Shown here in pieces: positions 35,084-42,553 of a stretch of DNA of 64,000 bases (position 1 is its first letter; each line of letters opens with the position of its first letter). A program made the translations under genes and the position numbers. This DNA is from an uncultured Aquimarina sp. Lineage in GTDB: Bacteria; Bacteroidota; Bacteroidia; Flavobacteriales; Flavobacteriaceae. The notes under the pieces are model-generated. The model was given only the letters and a program-made list of their open reading frames with translations. It ran no database searches and was not told the DNA's origin. The stretch lies in contig CALGLV010000011.1 in NCBI GenBank assembly GCA_937958985.1, positions 1-64,000 on the forward strand, in the 5' to 3' direction.

Positions 35084-35947
35084 ATGAAATTAATTCTTAT
35101 TCTTTTTGTTTTTTTTCAATCTATTTGTTCTTTTAGTCAGCTAAATTATAAAGAGTTAACCGGTGTTGTTAGAATAAACGACTCCCTGTTTATTCCTTAT
35201 GAAGTATACCTGAAAAAAGATAATGTAAATGAAATTTCAGGCTATTCGATAACCGATAAAAACGGTGCGCATGAAACGAAATCAGCTATAAAAGGAATTT
35301 ACGACCCTTTAGTAGGAATATTAAAGTTTAATGAATTTGATATTTTATACACAAAATCTTCTTTTAACACCTTTGATTTCTGTTACATTCATTTTGAGGC
35401 TAAGGCAAAGAATTTTGAAAAGTTAAAAATGTTAACGGGTAATTTTTATGGGAAATATGATAACGGAACAAAATGCATTGATGGCAAATTGATTTTAGCA
35501 GATAAATCTAAAATAGAAGCAAAACAACAAAAAATAAAAAGGAAATTAAATAAGCCAAAATACAAAAAACCAATACAGGTAGTACAACCAGAAATAGATT
35601 CTATTCAGTTGAAAAATATAATTGCAAATGAAGCACTTACTGTTTTTGTAAAGTCTAAAAACTTCATGCTTTCTATTTATGATTCAGGAAAGATAGATGA
35701 TGATCGAATTAATCTTTTTATTGATGGTAAATTGATTTTAGAGGATTATTCAATAAAGAAGGAGAAAAAAGAAATTCCTTTACAATTATTAAACACAAAA
35801 ATAAGTGTTAAAGTAGTTGCGTTAAATGAAGGTACATCGGCTCCTAATACCGTGAAAATAGAAATCAAAGGAGAGCACCAATTTATAGAAACGAGAACCC
35901 TGTTAAAGGAAACAGAAACAGCTTCGCTTACGTTGATTCGGAAATAG
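35084..35947 (+). CDS. Secreted protein of unknown function
   Basis: I do not recognise a named family. Starting at MKLILILF (287 residues), the protein has a signal peptide ending around CSFSQ, a first beta-rich domain (about 20-125), a Lys/Pro-rich linker (about 145-165) and a second beta-rich domain (about 180-287) with FMLSIYDSGKIDDDRINL and VVALNEGTSAPNTVKIEI. The second domain recurs, as I recall, in other flavobacterial secreted proteins. The ATG at 35084 is chosen over 35075 because of the promoter. A terminator follows. Confidence 0.6.
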   Translation: MKLILILFVFFQSICSFSQLNYKELTGVVRINDSLFIPYEVYLKKDNVNEISGYSITDKNGAHETKSAIKGIYDPLVGILKFNEFDILYTKSSFNTFDFCYIHFEAKAKNFEKLKMLTGNFYGKYDNGTKCIDGKLILADKSKIEAKQQKIKRKLNKPKYKKPIQVVQPEIDSIQLKNIIANEALTVFVKSKNFMLSIYDSGKIDDDRINLFIDGKLILEDYSIKKEKKEIPLQLLNTKISVKVVALNEGTSAPNTVKIEIKGEHQFIETRTLLKETETASLTLIRK

Positions 35948-35970
35948 ATTTCTTTAAAGAGTTATAATTT

Positions 35971-36004
35971 ATAAACGCCTATAATTATTATTATAGGCGT
36001 TTAT
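35971..36004. terminator. Terminator hairpin between convergent genes
   Basis: ATAAACGCCTATAAT and its exact complement flank a four-base loop (15-bp stem). The T-run is short. Confidence 0.7.
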
Positions 36005-36033
36005 TTAAATATATGAATGCTTGTAAATTAAGC

Positions 36034-36708
36034 TTACCTAGGTTTTTTCCCTCTTTCTTTAGTAAGTACAAATTTGTCAAACTCAAAGCCATCTTCTCGC
36101 ATAGAAAATTGAATAGTATGAGTTCCAGGTCTATTTACAATAATATAGGCGCGTTTGGCGTTAGGGTCACAATCATCAGTACGGTTTCTTAGGTATGAAG
36201 ACCAACTCCATTTGTCTTGTCCGTCACAAAAATAAAGACCAGTTCCGCTTTCTTTCCATTTATCATTCATTCCTACATGAATACTGTTGTCTAAAGTACT
36301 AGAGCAATATCCTTTTACCCAAACATAAAATTTACCCGTAGTTTTAAAATTTACTTTATAATTCAAAACAGCAACTTTTCCCGGAGTTCTAGAAAAATTA
36401 ACCCCTTCTCTCATGGTTCTAGATTTATCTGTAAATGTCTCTGGTAGTACTTCAATATAAGTTCGATTACTAGCACCGCCTATATGTTTTTTGTCAGGAT
36501 CGGGTTTTATTTTTTTTGTTCGTTCATCACTAGTTATGTACCACGCCCTATTTTTTGTTAAATCTTGAGATTGAAAGCTTTCGGCTTCAACTTCGATGTA
36601 TTCTTCAACGGTTTTTATTTTTACCTGTTTTATACTACTAGCTTTTTGGGAATAGCTGTAGCTAAAAATAAGAATGGAAATTAAAAAGAAAGGTAGTTTT
36701 TTTAACAT
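36034..36708 (-). CDS. Secreted carbohydrate-binding-like protein (GH115 C-terminal type)
   Basis: This 224-residue exported protein has a signal peptide (about residues 1-20) and one beta-sandwich with EVEAESF at its start, FYVWVKGYCSSTLDNSIHVG in the middle and TIQFSMREDGFEFDKFVL at the end. This resembles the CBM-like domain found at the C-terminus of GH115 enzymes. The catalytic parts are absent, so it probably binds a glycan rather than cleaving it. It is alone, not beside a SusCD pair or other glycanases. No sorting domain is present. Confidence 0.68.
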   Translation of the reverse strand: MLKKLPFFLISILIFSYSYSQKASSIKQVKIKTVEEYIEVEAESFQSQDLTKNRAWYITSDERTKKIKPDPDKKHIGGASNRTYIEVLPETFTDKSRTMREGVNFSRTPGKVAVLNYKVNFKTTGKFYVWVKGYCSSTLDNSIHVGMNDKWKESGTGLYFCDGQDKWSWSSYLRNRTDDCDPNAKRAYIIVNRPGTHTIQFSMREDGFEFDKFVLTKERGKKPR

Positions 36709-36827
36709 AGGATATTTTTTATTAATTATTTTAAGCTAAAGTAGAAAATTTATCAGTCATTTTTGAATTTGCTTGAATATTCCATACTAATTATTAGATT
36801 ATTGTATTGATTTATAGGTTTTTAAAC

Positions 36828-37712
36828 CTATTTTGAAGCAGAATTTTTTGAAGTGAATCCATAAAAATTCTGTTTTAAAAAACTTTTCGGAAACTGTTCA
36901 TCTCCTTTAAAGCCTATTGGTATAGTGCCACTATCTTCAGGGATGTAATTGGTTTTAAAAATGTAATCCCATATACTTAGACTAATACCAAAATTCATGC
37001 CATAACTTCCTTTAGGGAGTGAATAGGCATGGTGATATAGGTGCATTACAGGATTATTTAAAATGTATTTTAAAGGACCCCAAGTTATTCTGAGATTAGC
37101 ATGATTAAGATGGCCAATAAGTATTGCAAAAAAATGAACAATGTAAGCTTGCTCTGGTTCAAAACCACCAAGTAGCATTACTGCTATTATTTTAAACGGT
37201 TTATACAATACGTTTTCCATCCAATGATAGCGTAAGTGTGCAGCAAAGCCCATTTCTTTAACACTATGGTGTACTTTGTGAAATTTCCATAGAAAGTAAT
37301 ATTTGTGTAGTAACCTATGTGTGTACCATTGTACAAAATCTAAAGTCACAAAAAATACAAGTAATTGGCTCCATATAGGCCAAGCGGAAATTGAAATTAT
37401 AGCCAAGCTTTGATTAGTGAAATTAAACTGTAGTAATAAAAACTCAATAGCCTTATAAAAACCACTAATTACAATTGTAAATACAAAAAAATTAAAAAAC
37501 ATATAACCTGTGTCCAGCCAAAAATCTTTTCGGAATAATGCTTGATTTTTCCGCCAAGGAAACAAAATTTCTAACCCCCATACAACAAGTGAAATCACAA
37601 TAAGCCCCCAGAAGTAATTTTTATACCAAGGCACCTCAAAAGTTATAGATTGAATAACCCATAGGAAAGTACCTTGAACAGTATTACTTATTTCATTAAA
37701 AAAAGTTGTCAT
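36828..37712 (-). CDS. Sterol desaturase / fatty acid hydroxylase family protein
   Basis: This is a membrane-bound di-iron enzyme with the histidine pattern HRLLH, HKVHH and the later HLYHHAY cluster, plus several membrane helices. The family hydroxylates or desaturates lipids such as sterols, fatty acids or carotenoids; the substrate here is not evident. The protein is 294 residues from the ATG at 37712 (MTTFFNEISN). The track's TTG at 37736 would overlap the upstream lipoprotein gene, so I reject it. It lies 11 bases downstream of that gene. Confidence 0.88.
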   Translation of the reverse strand: MTTFFNEISNTVQGTFLWVIQSITFEVPWYKNYFWGLIVISLVVWGLEILFPWRKNQALFRKDFWLDTGYMFFNFFVFTIVISGFYKAIEFLLLQFNFTNQSLAIISISAWPIWSQLLVFFVTLDFVQWYTHRLLHKYYFLWKFHKVHHSVKEMGFAAHLRYHWMENVLYKPFKIIAVMLLGGFEPEQAYIVHFFAILIGHLNHANLRITWGPLKYILNNPVMHLYHHAYSLPKGSYGMNFGISLSIWDYIFKTNYIPEDSGTIPIGFKGDEQFPKSFLKQNFYGFTSKNSASK

Positions 37713-37723
37713 AGGTATTGTAA

Positions 37724-38215
37724 TTAAAAGGCACAATTTGTTGGCAAAGGTTTCTTAATAGCCAAATCAGAGGCAAAATCATCAGTTAAAAGAACACTTT
37801 CAAAGCCCGTCGCTATCGAACCTGTGAAGGCTTGATTTCCATAGCCAGTAGTATTCATGTGAGCACGAATAATTAATACTTGATTTTGTGATACAAGTAC
37901 TCCATTTTGTGATCGTGTAAATGGTTGTTCGTTTACATGGCTATGAAGTAATATACGACGTGAAATTAATTGCCCCTCTTCGGAAATTATTTCCCACCAA
38001 TCGGCGTATTGATTACAGCCTGTATCGGGGCTATTGACAGAAACGCTAAAATTATAATTACCATCGTCTCCCGTAACAGAAACCGCATTAATTTCAGCTT
38101 CATTATTAAGAGTAGCTATTGGATTATTTGTATTAGAAACTTCGGCTTCCTTATCAGAAGCACACGAAAAACTAAAAAATAACAGCGCCATTAAAATGTA
38201 GGTGCATACTTTCAT
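37724..38215 (-). CDS. Lipoprotein of unknown function
   Basis: This 163-residue protein has a signal peptide and lipobox (FFSFSCAS, Cys18). The domain at about 45-160 has the repeat-free beta pattern NYNFSVSVNSPDTGCNQYAD, WWEIISEEGQL, LLHSHVNEQPFTRS and RAHMNTTGYG. I recall similar sequences in other marine bacteria but no function. It is upstream of, and probably co-transcribed with, the sterol-desaturase gene, so a lipid-related role is possible but only inferred. Confidence 0.7.
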   Translation of the reverse strand: MKVCTYILMALLFFSFSCASDKEAEVSNTNNPIATLNNEAEINAVSVTGDDGNYNFSVSVNSPDTGCNQYADWWEIISEEGQLISRRILLHSHVNEQPFTRSQNGVLVSQNQVLIIRAHMNTTGYGNQAFTGSIATGFESVLLTDDFASDLAIKKPLPTNCAF

Positions 38216-38230
38216 GATCTTTTTATATAA

Positions 38231-38263
38231 AGTTACCGTTTTTAATTCTTTTTATAGGTAACT
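38231..38263. promoter_or_regulatory. Inverted repeat upstream of the lipoprotein gene
   Basis: AGTTACC and GGTAACT face each other across a 19-base AT-rich spacer, just before the lipoprotein-desaturase operon, next to a TAACTTTA box. It may be a paired operator. The evidence is weak. Confidence 0.25.
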
Positions 38264-38384
38264 AAGGTTACAGTTAAATATTCAATAGCGTAGTAATTTT
38301 GAGAATGGACTTTACAGTATTAAAAAATAAGATCAGTATTGTGTTAGTCATTATTACAGTTATTTACTTTCAAAACTTATTATT

Positions 38385-38594
38385 ATGAAAAAAAACATGG
38401 GAACCTTGGACCGATCTATACGTTTAGTGGTAGCGTTAATTATTGCAGTGTTATTTTACATGGGTATATTATCGTCAACAATTGGTGTGGTATTACTTGT
38501 CGTGGCAGGAATTTTTACGGTAACTAGCTTTGTTAGCTTCTGCCCTTTATATTCGTTAGTGGGTTTGAATACCTGTAAAGTGAAAAATAATTAA
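38385..38594 (+). CDS. DUF2892 (YgaP-like) membrane protein
   Basis: This 69-residue protein has two predicted membrane helices and the DUF2892 start KNMGTLDRSIRLVVALIIA with a Cys-containing C-terminus (FCPLYSLVGLNTCK). DUF2892 is the membrane part of YgaP-like proteins; here no rhodanese domain is attached. The function is unknown. It lies 64 bases upstream of purE in the same direction. Confidence 0.88.
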   Translation: MKKNMGTLDRSIRLVVALIIAVLFYMGILSSTIGVVLLVVAGIFTVTSFVSFCPLYSLVGLNTCKVKNN

Positions 38595-38658
38595 TTTACA
38601 ATATGTACTTGTGACTTTAAAATTTTACCGAAATTTGTAGCTTTAATAAAACACAATT

Positions 38659-39147
38659 ATGAGTAAAGTTGGAATAATCATGGGGAGTACAAGTGACTTA
38701 CCTATAATGCAAAAAGCAGTTGATTTTTTAAAGGAAATAGGGGTTTCTGTTGAAGTAGACATTGTTTCTGCGCATCGTACTCCAGAAAAATTATACGATT
38801 ATGCAACTAATGCCCATAATAGAGGTGTAAATGTAATTATTGCAGGTGCAGGTGGTGCAGCACACTTACCAGGTATGGTGGCTTCAATGTCTCCTTTACC
38901 TGTTATTGGAGTTCCTGTAAAATCGAGTAATTCTATCGATGGTTGGGATTCAGTATTATCAATTTTACAAATGCCAGGAGGAGTTCCGGTAGCAACAGTA
39001 GCTTTAGATGGTGCATTAAATGCAGGTATTTTAGCAGCTCAAATTTTAGGATCTCAGGATAAAAATATTCAAGACAAAATTATTGCTTACAAGCAAGAAT
39101 TGAAACAAAAAGTAATTGCTGGTGCTGAGCAGGTTAAAAGCCTATAA
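38659..39147 (+). CDS. purE: N5-CAIR mutase PurE
   Basis: PurE converts N5-carboxyaminoimidazole ribonucleotide to CAIR in purine synthesis. The 162-residue protein has the conserved IIMGSTSDLPIM, SAHRTPEKLYDYA and AGAGGAAHLPGM segments. In many bacteria purE lies next to purK, but purK is not adjacent here. A strong hairpin terminator follows directly. Confidence 0.97.
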   Translation: MSKVGIIMGSTSDLPIMQKAVDFLKEIGVSVEVDIVSAHRTPEKLYDYATNAHNRGVNVIIAGAGGAAHLPGMVASMSPLPVIGVPVKSSNSIDGWDSVLSILQMPGGVPVATVALDGALNAGILAAQILGSQDKNIQDKIIAYKQELKQKVIAGAEQVKSL

Positions 39148-39164
39148 AGTCATCGATTTATAAA

Positions 39165-39209
39165 AAACCAAAAAAACTCAAGAAGTAATTTCTTGAGTTT
39201 TTTTGGTTT
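39165..39209 (+). terminator. Intrinsic terminator after purE
   Basis: AAACCAAAAAAACTCAAGAA pairs perfectly (20 bp) with its complement around a five-base loop, ending in a T-run. Confidence 0.95.
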
Positions 39210-39267
39210 AAAGAGAATCATTTAGTCTGTAATAGAGTTTTATAATTTTTTATTTAAATTGCTTGTT

Positions 39268-39966
39268 ATGAGTAGTTTAGAATCTAAATTTTCAATAAAA
39301 AACTGGAGTGAATCCGATAGGCCACGAGAAAAATTAGTGGCTCAAGGAAAAAAAATATTGTCAAATGCAGAATTAATGGCAATTTTAATTGGGTCGGGGA
39401 GTAGGAATGAGTCTGCAGTAAGTTTGTGTAAACGAATTTTAGCAAGCGTAGGTAACAACCTTAATGAAGTAGCTAAGTTAAACGTGCAACAACTTACCAA
39501 TTTTAAAGGAATTGGTGATGCCAAGGCCATAAGTATAGTTGCTGCTTTAGAGTTGGGCCGTAGGCAACAAGCACAAGCTGTACCCGTGCAACCTACCATT
39601 ACAGCAAGCAAAGATGTTTATAATTACATGCAACCGCTATTGGGGAATTTAAACCACGAGGAATTCTGGGTGCTTTTTCTAAATAATTCCAACAAAGTAG
39701 TACATAGAAAAATGATAAGTAGTGGCGGACAAACAGGAACTGTAGTTGATATTCGATTAATTTTGAAAACAGCTTTTGAGTTTGGTGCCGTAGCTATGAT
39801 TTTAGCACATAACCACCCCAGTGGTAGCTTACGCCCCAGTCAAGCAGATAAAACGACCACTATTAATATTGCTGAAGCAGGAAAAACAGTTACTATTAAA
39901 GTATTAGATCATTTAATTGTAACCGAGAAAAACTATTTTAGCTTTGCAGACGAAGGTTTAATGTAA
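39268..39966 (+). CDS. radC: RadC family JAB/MPN protein
   Basis: This 232-residue RadC family protein has a helix-hairpin-helix region (about residues 60-95; LTNFKGIGDAKAISIV) and a JAB/MPN metalloprotease-like domain with the zinc motif HNHPSGSLRPSQAD. RadC was once linked to DNA repair, but its role is unclear. The start is the ATG at 39268; the track's TTG at 39259 lacks a good leader. It is followed by an unrecognised exported protein gene after 45 bases. Confidence 0.92.
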   Translation: MSSLESKFSIKNWSESDRPREKLVAQGKKILSNAELMAILIGSGSRNESAVSLCKRILASVGNNLNEVAKLNVQQLTNFKGIGDAKAISIVAALELGRRQQAQAVPVQPTITASKDVYNYMQPLLGNLNHEEFWVLFLNNSNKVVHRKMISSGGQTGTVVDIRLILKTAFEFGAVAMILAHNHPSGSLRPSQADKTTTINIAEAGKTVTIKVLDHLIVTEKNYFSFADEGLM

Positions 39967-40011
39967 TTTTAAATTTGCTATAGAGTTGTTTAAAAGTAGA
40001 ATATAGGAATT

Positions 40012-40764
40012 ATGAAAAAATATTTAGTGTCATTATTTGTGTGCTTAAGTAGTATTTGCTTTGGTCAATCATTATCAAACTATAAATACGTTATGGTGCC
40101 AGCTACTTTTTCATTTCAAAAAACGCCCCATCAGTACAACTTAAATAAAATGACTCAATTTCTATTAAATAAATACGATTTTGAATCTTTTATCGATGGG
40201 GAAACCAATGAAGGTATTAAAAATATTGATGTATCAAAATTACTGAGATTACAAGTAGAAGAAAAGGGTGCGCTTTCATCTAAAATAATTTTCACTTTTT
40301 TAGATTATAAAGGAAGTACAATTTATACCTCAAAGGAAGGGAAAAGCAATCGAAAGGATTATAAAAAAAGCTATACAGAAGCTATCCGAAATGTATTTAA
40401 GGATGAAGTGATATTAAATCATGTATATAAGCCAAAGACGGAAAAAACAGTGTTAACAGAGGACAAAACACCCGTAAAATCAAAGGCTATAGCTTATTTA
40501 AAAACAGAAGCGTTTCAATTGAAATTTGAATTAAGAGGAAGGGAATATAGCTTTATTCCTTCATCAAAATTAGAATATACAATACAACAAAACACTAAAG
40601 TTATAGGAAAAGCAATATTGCAAAAAAACGGTGTTGATTATAAAATTGAGGCGGGGACGTTAACCGGTAGGGGCAGTTTTGACGATTTTGGAAACTTTAC
40701 AATAATACGTGTTAATCCAGCGAATAAAAAAGAGCTTATAGATACCATGATTAGGGTAAAATAG
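40012..40764 (+). CDS. Conserved secreted protein of unknown function
   Basis: I do not recognise a named family. The 250-residue protein has a signal peptide (about residues 1-18, ending CFGQ), a conserved N-terminal segment (NYKYVMVPATFSFQKTPHQY) and a long alternating beta/helix domain without cysteines apart from the signal peptide. From memory, homologues in other flavobacteria also lie after radC, which suggests a constant but unassigned role. There is no sorting domain, so it is probably periplasmic. Confidence 0.6.
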   Translation: MKKYLVSLFVCLSSICFGQSLSNYKYVMVPATFSFQKTPHQYNLNKMTQFLLNKYDFESFIDGETNEGIKNIDVSKLLRLQVEEKGALSSKIIFTFLDYKGSTIYTSKEGKSNRKDYKKSYTEAIRNVFKDEVILNHVYKPKTEKTVLTEDKTPVKSKAIAYLKTEAFQLKFELRGREYSFIPSSKLEYTIQQNTKVIGKAILQKNGVDYKIEAGTLTGRGSFDDFGNFTIIRVNPANKKELIDTMIRVK

Positions 40765-40804
40765 AGAAGCTTTTTTCAGATGAGATTAAAACCGTTTAAA
40801 ATGG

Positions 40805-40812
40805 TATATTTG
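40805..40812 (+). promoter_or_regulatory. -7 element for leuB
   Basis: TATATTTG matches TAnnTTTG, 37 bases before the leuB ATG, so leuB appears to have its own promoter. Confidence 0.65.
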
Positions 40813-40848
40813 CCGAGAATTTTTTGATAAAAGTATAAATAAAAACAT

Positions 40849-41907
40849 ATGAAACTTAATATCGCGCTATTAGCAGGAGATGGTATTGGACCAGAGGTTA
40901 TCGACCAGGCTGTAAAGGTTTGTGATGCCGTTGCAACAAAATACAAACACTCAATTAACTGGACACCGGCACTTACTGGTGCTGCAGCAATTGATGCTGT
41001 TGGAGAGCCTTACCCTGATGAAACACACGATATTTGTGTGGCTGCCGACGCGGTTCTTTTTGGAGCGATTGGTCACCCTCGTTTTGATAACGACCCATCA
41101 GCAAAAGTAAGACCAGAGCAAGGGTTACTTAAAATGCGTAAAAAATTAGGTTTATTTGCGAATGTTCGACCAACGTTTACTTTTCCATCATTACTGGATA
41201 AGTCTCCGTTAAAGGAAGAGCGTATCAAAGGAACTGATTTGGTTTTTTTACGTGAATTAACTGGCGGAATTTACTTTGGAGAGAAAGGTAGAAGAGACGG
41301 CGGAGAAACAGCTTTTGATAACTGTGTGTACACGCGCGCAGAAGTTCAGCGTTTAGCTAAAAAAGGTTTTGAATTAGCAATGACACGTTCTAAAAAATTG
41401 TGTTGTGTAGATAAAGCTAACGTGCTTGAAACTTCAAGACTTTGGAGAGAAACAGTACAGGCAATGGAGAAAGATTACCCAGAAGTTGAGGTTTCTTACG
41501 AATTTGTTGATGCTGTAGCAATGCGTTTGGTACAATGGCCTAATAGTTATGATGTATTAATTACTGAAAACTTATTTGGAGATATTTTAACTGATGAAGC
41601 ATCTGTAATTTCAGGATCTATGGGCTTAATGCCTTCAGCATCTGTAGGGGCAGAAACTTCTTTGTATGAGCCAATTCACGGATCATACCCGCAAGCAGCA
41701 GGAAAAGATATCGCAAACCCATTAGCAACAGTATTATCTGCAGCTATGATGTTTGAAGATGCCTTTGGATTGAAAGAAGAAGCTGAGGCTATTAGAGTGG
41801 TTGTAAACAAATCATTAGCTCAAGGTATAGTTTCTGAAGATTTAGCAGCAGGAAATAAAGCTTATAAGACAAGCGAAATAGGAGATTGGTTAGCAACTAA
41901 CGTATAA
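40849..41907 (+). CDS. leuB: 3-isopropylmalate dehydrogenase
   Basis: LeuB oxidises and decarboxylates 3-isopropylmalate to 2-ketoisocaproate with NAD+. The 352-residue protein shows LLAGDGIGPEV at the N-terminus, ELTGGIYFGEK, the metal-site region and the C-terminal PIHGSYPQAAGKDIANP. It can also act on 3-methylmalate in the citramalate route to isoleucine. It lies 29.5 kb from leuCD, with its own -7 box and terminator, so it is not in an operon with them here. Confidence 0.97.
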   Translation: MKLNIALLAGDGIGPEVIDQAVKVCDAVATKYKHSINWTPALTGAAAIDAVGEPYPDETHDICVAADAVLFGAIGHPRFDNDPSAKVRPEQGLLKMRKKLGLFANVRPTFTFPSLLDKSPLKEERIKGTDLVFLRELTGGIYFGEKGRRDGGETAFDNCVYTRAEVQRLAKKGFELAMTRSKKLCCVDKANVLETSRLWRETVQAMEKDYPEVEVSYEFVDAVAMRLVQWPNSYDVLITENLFGDILTDEASVISGSMGLMPSASVGAETSLYEPIHGSYPQAAGKDIANPLATVLSAAMMFEDAFGLKEEAEAIRVVVNKSLAQGIVSEDLAAGNKAYKTSEIGDWLATNV

Positions 41908-41937
41908 TTTACATACGTAGTAATAATAAACTTTTTT

Positions 41938-41972
41938 AAGGCTACCTTTCGTTTAGAAAGTGTAGCCTTTTT
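41938..41972 (+). terminator. Intrinsic terminator after leuB
   Basis: AAGGCTACCTTTC pairs with GAAAGTGTAGCCTT (one bulged T) around a five-base loop, followed by a T-rich tract. Confidence 0.8.
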
Positions 41973-41986
41973 ATTTTTAAAAATTT

Positions 41987-42553
41987 ATGAAGAAAGTAGT
42001 TTCCGTTTTAATAGTAATAGCTGTTTTATTGGGATGCAAAGAAACAGTGCAAACGCCTATAAGTAAAAAGGATGCCAAGGAGAATACCGCCAAATTATTA
42101 GAGGTGCCTCGTGTTGAATTACTAGTCTTAAATGCTACCGTTATTTCAAAATTAGAAGAGGTGTCCGAGTTTAAATTCATTAAAGAGCAAATGGATACTT
42201 TAAATACAAAGGCTTATTTTGGGGACAAAAATAACCTCCAATTATTAAGTGAAGAAGTGAATGATTTACCTAAATCACTTCCAAAAGAGTTGAAAAATAA
42301 TGGTGTTTTAAGCAGATTGAATCAATTAAATACGTATGTATTACTGCTAGAGGATACATTGGGAAATACAAAAAAAGCAGATTCTTTAACCCTAGAAAAT
42401 CAACTAAGTACTTTGTTTAAGGCTTACAACTCTTTAGTGGTTCAATTTAATGAAACTGAAAATAGTATTTCAGAAGATTTTAAACAAGAATTGGAAAAAG
42501 CTAAATTCGAAAGGGATTCTCTTAAACAAAGTGAGGTAGCTCCTTTATTTTAA
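41987..42553 (+). CDS. Lipoprotein of unknown function
   Basis: This 188-residue predicted lipoprotein has a signal peptide and lipobox (IAVLLGCKE, Cys17). The rest is mostly helical, with many Leu, Lys and Glu residues and no recognised domain. It begins 15 bases after the leuB terminator and converges with the TonB receptor gene, sharing a four-base stop-codon overlap (TTAA). Confidence 0.75.
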   Translation: MKKVVSVLIVIAVLLGCKETVQTPISKKDAKENTAKLLEVPRVELLVLNATVISKLEEVSEFKFIKEQMDTLNTKAYFGDKNNLQLLSEEVNDLPKSLPKELKNNGVLSRLNQLNTYVLLLEDTLGNTKKADSLTLENQLSTLFKAYNSLVVQFNETENSISEDFKQELEKAKFERDSLKQSEVAPLF

